Positions 60,384-64,000 of a stretch of DNA of 64,000 bases are shown here, piece by piece. The notes under the pieces were generated by a model. It saw nothing but the letters and a program-made list of their open reading frames with translations. It did no database searches and had not been told where the DNA came from. The position numbers and the translations under genes were made by a program. Every line of letters starts with the position of its first letter. Position 1 is the stretch's first letter. This stretch comes from Paenibacillus sp. YN15 (GTDB lineage Bacteria; Bacillota; Bacilli; Paenibacillales; NBRC-103111): positions 1 through 64,000 of the forward strand of contig NZ_QMFA01000032.1 of assembly GCF_003285005.1 (NCBI RefSeq), read 5' to 3'.

Positions 60384-61925
60384 ATGAAACCAAAGCTCAC
60401 GGGAATGCTCGCAGTGTCTCTTTCCTTCACCATGCTCTTCAGCGCCTGCTCAGGGGCAAAATCCTCGGGGGAGTCCCCTTCTCCTTCGGGCGGAACCGGT
60501 CAGGCCAGCCCCTCCGCCGCTTCCAAGGAGCCGATCACCGTCAATTTATTCCGGTCCGGGCAAGGGCTTCCGGCTCCCGATCAGGACATTATTCTGCCGC
60601 GGCTGAATGAAGCTCTCAACATGAAGCTGAATTACAAGACGGCGCCCACCGAATACGAGCAGCAGCTGACTGTGCAGATTGCCGGAGGAACCCCTCCCGA
60701 TGTGTTCTCCGTCACCAAGGAGCAGATGTACCAGTTTGTGCAGCAAGGACTGCTGTTGGACCTGGCTCCGTACTTGAGCGACACGAAGAATTTTACAGAA
60801 GAGAACGGCTTTACGAAGATGCATATGCTGAAGGGAGTTGTAGACGGCAAGCAGTATGCTATCCCCTACCGTCCGCTGATTCCCGTGCAAACCACCTTCT
60901 GGGTCAGACAGGATTGGCTTGACAAGCTGGGTCTGAAGGCTCCGAAGACATTGGATGAGCTTAAAGCGGTGGCGAAAGCCTTCGTGGAGCAGGACCCCGA
61001 TGGCAACGGCAAAAAGGATACCATAGGCATTACCGGCAATGGCTTCAAGGGTACCTTAAGCCCCGTCTTCGCCGCCTTCGGCGTGGCAGAGCCCGGACAG
61101 ATGATGATCCGCGACAATAAGGTGGTCTATTCCACAGAACTGCCGGAAACCAGGGAAGCCATTGCCTACATCAATGGAATGCTCTCGGAAAATCTCATTG
61201 ACCCGGAATTCCTGACCAATAACAGTCTCATGCATCAGGAAAAGGCCTTTACAGGCAAGGCGGGCATCATCTATGCCCACTGGGCGCATATCAAAAGGGG
61301 CGATATGGTTGAAAAAATGAACGCCATCAACCCCAATCAGGTCTGGACCCAGCTGGATGCCATGATTGGTCCCAACGGACAGAAATTTGCGGATTACTAT
61401 GATGAAGGCGCCGCCAACGCGCGCTGGGTCATCCCGAAATCACTGGAGAAGCAGCCGGAAAAAGTAAAGAAAGTTCTGGAATATTTGGACTATGTATCCG
61501 GTGGTGAAGGGCAGCTTCTTGTGAATTACGGTATTGAAGGGCGCAACTACAAGATGGAAAACGGGAAAATTGTTCTGGTTCCGGAGAATCAGACGGAAAT
61601 GGGGCATGCCAGCATTCATCAAACTACAGGCCGTGTGGAACTGGATTACCTGAATACCAAGTTCCCCGACCTTGCGCCCTACTTCAATTTTACCAACGAG
61701 CTTCCGGTCATCAGTGTTTATGGCAATTTCGCTACCGTTCCTTCAGGCGTCAACCCTGCGGATAAGCTCAAGTATGAGGAAGAGGAGCTCGTGAAGTTCA
61801 TCTACGGAAGACGGCCCTTGTCCGAGCTGGATGCGTTTATCAAGACTCTGCGGAACACGTACGGGCTTGACAAATATATTGATGAAACCACCAAAGCGGT
61901 GAAGGATCTTGGGATTCTGAAATAA
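60384..61925 (+). CDS. Extracellular sugar-binding lipoprotein
   Basis: A 513-residue solute-binding protein. The lipobox is LFSAC (Cys22), followed by a Ser/Gly/Pro linker to ~50. NEALNMKLNYKTAPTEYEQQ, GGTPPDVFSVTKEQMYQFVQ, YAIPYRPLIPVQTTFWVRQD and ADYYDEGAANARWVIPK fit the large LplA-like binding proteins that partner LplB/YtcP permeases. GGGGGAA precedes the ATG. The ligand is presumably an oligosaccharide released by the exoenzymes of this region (inference). Confidence 0.9.
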   Translation: MKPKLTGMLAVSLSFTMLFSACSGAKSSGESPSPSGGTGQASPSAASKEPITVNLFRSGQGLPAPDQDIILPRLNEALNMKLNYKTAPTEYEQQLTVQIAGGTPPDVFSVTKEQMYQFVQQGLLLDLAPYLSDTKNFTEENGFTKMHMLKGVVDGKQYAIPYRPLIPVQTTFWVRQDWLDKLGLKAPKTLDELKAVAKAFVEQDPDGNGKKDTIGITGNGFKGTLSPVFAAFGVAEPGQMMIRDNKVVYSTELPETREAIAYINGMLSENLIDPEFLTNNSLMHQEKAFTGKAGIIYAHWAHIKRGDMVEKMNAINPNQVWTQLDAMIGPNGQKFADYYDEGAANARWVIPKSLEKQPEKVKKVLEYLDYVSGGEGQLLVNYGIEGRNYKMENGKIVLVPENQTEMGHASIHQTTGRVELDYLNTKFPDLAPYFNFTNELPVISVYGNFATVPSGVNPADKLKYEEEELVKFIYGRRPLSELDAFIKTLRNTYGLDKYIDETTKAVKDLGILK

Positions 61926-61944
61926 CGGAAGGGAGGCTTTAAAA

Positions 61945-63276
61945 ATGGAAGCAGCAAGCTGGCATGGCCTGCCGCTGGCGGAGGAATACGATGTGGTTGT
62001 CGTCGGAGGCGGCACCTCCGGTTCCATTGCGGCGATTCAAGCGGGAAGATGCGGCGCAAAAACCGCATTGATCGAGAAGAACGGCATTCTCGGAGGGACC
62101 ATGGTCGTGGCTGCCGTCAATTTCCCGGGCTTGTTCCATGCCTGGGGCAAGCAAATCATCAGGGGAATCGGCTGGCAGATCATCGAGGAGGTCGCGCGCC
62201 GGAACGGAGCTGTTCTCCCGGACTTTTCCGTTCCCTATCGGGAGCACCGGCACTGGGAGCATCAAATTCTGGTGAACAAGTTTGTTTACAGCACGGTGCT
62301 TGATGAATTTTGTCTTGCAGCCGGTGTGGCGTTAAGATTTCACGAGATGCCGGCGGCAGCGTATTTCGAAAACGGTCAAGTGCACTTGGTGGTAGCCGGC
62401 AAGACCGGCCTCAGCCTGATTCGCGCCAAGAAGGTCATTGATGCCACCGGCGACGCCAATGTGGCCGGGCTGCTGGGCTGCGAGCGCGAGCGCAGCGGTA
62501 ACCTGCAGCCCGGCACCCTGATGTACGCTATCGACGGCTACCGGTTTGCCGATGTGGACCGCAATGCGCTTGCAGAGCTGTACCGCGCAGAGTCCGCCAA
62601 GGGAAATGTGCTGATCACCGATCACTGCCCCGCTCAGGTTCCCTTCCTCAGGGAGCTTGAGGCCGGCGGCGGAAATTATATGCATGTAACGGATATAGAC
62701 GGTTCCAGCTCCTTCTCCCGTTCTGCGGCAGAGATCAAGGGGCGGCAGGCGATCATGCGCATCTATCAATTCCTCCGCAAAGTGCCGGGCTGCGAAAACC
62801 TGAAGGTGGCTTTCATTGCCAACGAGTGCGGCATCCGGGAAACCTTCCGCATTGTTGGGGAGAAGCGGGTCACCTGCAAGGAGTATACGGACGGTCATGT
62901 GTGGGAGGACGCGGTTTGCTACAGCTTCTATCCCATTGACGTTCACCAGCATGACAGCAACACGACGGATATCCGTCCGCTGTCCTGGGATGTATTCCCG
63001 ACGATTCCTTTGGGCGCGTTGATCCCCAAGGGCCACGACCATGTGCTGGCGGCCGGTCGTTGCATCTCCGGCGACCAGGAAGCAAGCTCCGCCTTCCGGG
63101 TGCAGGCGTCATGCATGGCTACCGGGCAGGCGGCCGGGGCGGCTGCGGCGCTTGCCGCCAAACGGGATGTTTCCGTGCGCAAGCTGAATTCGGATGAGCT
63201 GTCTGCGCTTTTGGAGCAGCACGGGGCTCTGGTGCCGGGAAAGTCAACCCTGCTTCCTGCCTCGCAGCCATTATAA
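61945..63276 (+). CDS. FAD-dependent oxidoreductase (FAD_oxidored family)
   Basis: A 443-residue flavoprotein with YDVVVVGGGTSGSIAAIQAG (about 14-33), IEKNGILGGTMVVAAVNFPG, KVIDATGDANVAGLLGCERE, ECGIRETFRIVGEKRVT and LAAGRCISGDQEASSAFRVQ. It is related to the 32627 and 25558 products. It follows the binding-protein gene by 19 bp and precedes a GH3 gene by 24 bp, so it is embedded in a sugar uptake operon. This makes oxidation of a sugar, sugar acid or glycoside a reasonable guess. No signal peptide. Confidence 0.87.
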   Translation: MEAASWHGLPLAEEYDVVVVGGGTSGSIAAIQAGRCGAKTALIEKNGILGGTMVVAAVNFPGLFHAWGKQIIRGIGWQIIEEVARRNGAVLPDFSVPYREHRHWEHQILVNKFVYSTVLDEFCLAAGVALRFHEMPAAAYFENGQVHLVVAGKTGLSLIRAKKVIDATGDANVAGLLGCERERSGNLQPGTLMYAIDGYRFADVDRNALAELYRAESAKGNVLITDHCPAQVPFLRELEAGGGNYMHVTDIDGSSSFSRSAAEIKGRQAIMRIYQFLRKVPGCENLKVAFIANECGIRETFRIVGEKRVTCKEYTDGHVWEDAVCYSFYPIDVHQHDSNTTDIRPLSWDVFPTIPLGALIPKGHDHVLAAGRCISGDQEASSAFRVQASCMATGQAAGAAAALAAKRDVSVRKLNSDELSALLEQHGALVPGKSTLLPASQPL

Positions 63277-63300
63277 CCGGTTTACGGAGGAGTGAAGAAG

Positions 63301-64000
63301 GTGAAATACCGTATTGTCATAACCGGGCAAATCCGCACAACGGTGGAAAGCTGGGACTTTCGCAAATTGCTGAATCAAGTGTGCTGTCCGAACTTTGGAA
63401 GGGTAGGAGAAGAGGGCATCCGGGAATTTGGCGCCATGTTCTTTCATCCCCAGGAGCGGGACAAGCTGGAGCCGCAGATTGCCAAGTTTAAAGCCGCCTG
63501 CAAGGTGCCGCCGCTTATCGTCAGCGATCTGGAGAGCGGCCCGGGGGACATGATTCTCGGCGCGGCCCGCTTTCCCCATTTTATGGGCGTTAGCCAGACG
63601 GGGGACCCCGATCTTATATACGAGGTTGGCCGGATAGCGGCCCTTGAGGCGGGTGAACTGGGATACAACTGGACCTTCGCGCCTGTCACCGATCTGGCCA
63701 AGGATCAGGACGGCCCTGTTGTTTCCTCCCGCAGTCCCGGCCATACACCGGAATATGCCGGCAGAATGGCCGCGGCCTATATGCACGGGCTGCAGGAAAA
63801 CGGCATGATGGCGACCATCAAGCATTTTCCGGGCGACGGCTTTACCTCCTGGGACCAGCATCTGACCACGCCGGTCAACCCTCTTGGCCGGGCGGAATGG
63901 TTTGCCGGCCCGGGCAGCATTTACCGCTATATGATCGATGAAGGGGCAATGGCTGTTATGCCGGGCCATATCGCACTGCCCGCTTTTGATGATCCGGACG
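63301..64000 (+). CDS. Glycoside hydrolase family 3, N-terminal part, cut by the window end
   Basis: An open frame from GTG 63301 (GGAGG ten bases upstream) to the last base without a stop. The 233 visible residues match the GH3 TIM barrel: PLIVSDLESGPGDM, TGDPDLIYEVGRIAALEAGE, YNWTFAPVTDLAKD, VVSSRSPGHTPEYAGRMAAA and the signature KHFPGDGFTSWDQH (substrate-binding Lys-His). AVMPGHIALPAFDDPD is where the catalytic Asp loop approaches. No signal peptide, so it is a cytoplasmic exo-glycosidase (beta-glucosidase, xylosidase or N-acetylhexosaminidase), last seen gene of the transporter operon. Confidence 0.88.
   Translation, partial: MKYRIVITGQIRTTVESWDFRKLLNQVCCPNFGRVGEEGIREFGAMFFHPQERDKLEPQIAKFKAACKVPPLIVSDLESGPGDMILGAARFPHFMGVSQTGDPDLIYEVGRIAALEAGELGYNWTFAPVTDLAKDQDGPVVSSRSPGHTPEYAGRMAAAYMHGLQENGMMATIKHFPGDGFTSWDQHLTTPVNPLGRAEWFAGPGSIYRYMIDEGAMAVMPGHIALPAFDDPD

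Noticed and set aside
1-64000. CRISPR array, tRNA, rRNA or prophage genes
   Set aside because: No regular repeat-spacer pattern, no cloverleaf-like tRNA ends and no phage structural or integrase genes were recognised on either strand.

Overview
The window looks like a chromosomal segment of a soil-type Bacillota close to Paenibacillus. The evidence is a mid-to-high GC content, strong GGAGG ribosome-binding sites, T-box leaders, CcpA-type cre sites, S-layer-homology (SLH) anchored exoproteins, and a YesM/YesN-type two-component system next to an LplB/YtcP-type sugar ABC transporter. No rRNA, tRNA, CRISPR array, prophage or intact insertion sequence was seen. Species identity is inference only.

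Left third (1-21 kb) is mostly housekeeping. leuA sits behind two consecutive leucine T-box leaders and a CodY-like palindrome. Next come a beta-propeller gene behind a near-perfect Fur box, a DegV protein, a PiT phosphate permease, a thioredoxin-fold lipoprotein, a GNAT acetyltransferase, a DUF4177 protein, ecsAB, an orphan gene and a GH130 phosphorylase. A complete sulfate ABC importer (sbp-cysT-cysW-cysA plus a YezD-like protein) follows, then ilvA behind an isoleucine T-box and a diguanylate cyclase. The gap at 20.85-21.67 kb is packed with repeats.

Middle and right (21-64 kb) form a large carbohydrate-use region. It holds two paralogous secreted clan GH-A-like hydrolases (21.7 and 34.2 kb). 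An SLH-anchored protein with WG repeats and a cohesin-like module is followed at once by a secreted protein with a dockerin-like C-terminus. Next is a 2312-residue SLH-anchored GH74-type beta-propeller enzyme, then a beta-phosphoglucomutase/GH65 phosphorylase fusion, and a third secreted clan GH-A enzyme. A YesNM-LplB-YtcP-binding-protein operon leads into a FAD oxidoreductase and a GH3 gene cut by the window edge. Between the exoenzymes lie two AraC regulators, several FAD-dependent oxidoreductases, and a LacI-controlled operon (RraA-like, SDR, mannonate-dehydratase-like) that points to uronate/aldonate catabolism.

The most notable signal is regulatory. The two GH-A paralogues and the GH74 protein share a 33-nt upstream element holding two TTTAWKG-like half-sites 21 bp apart, 19-20 nt before the -10 box. 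In each case a cre site begins at the last base of that -10 box. Together with the cohesin/dockerin neighbours, this suggests a co-regulated, cell-surface polysaccharide-degrading apparatus under dual control by an activator and CcpA. Secreted enzymes would cut the polymer, the ABC transporter would import oligosaccharides, and the GH65-PGM fusion, GH130, GH3 and uronate genes would process them inside the cell. The polymer is not proven; GH74 points to xyloglucan or a related beta-glucan.
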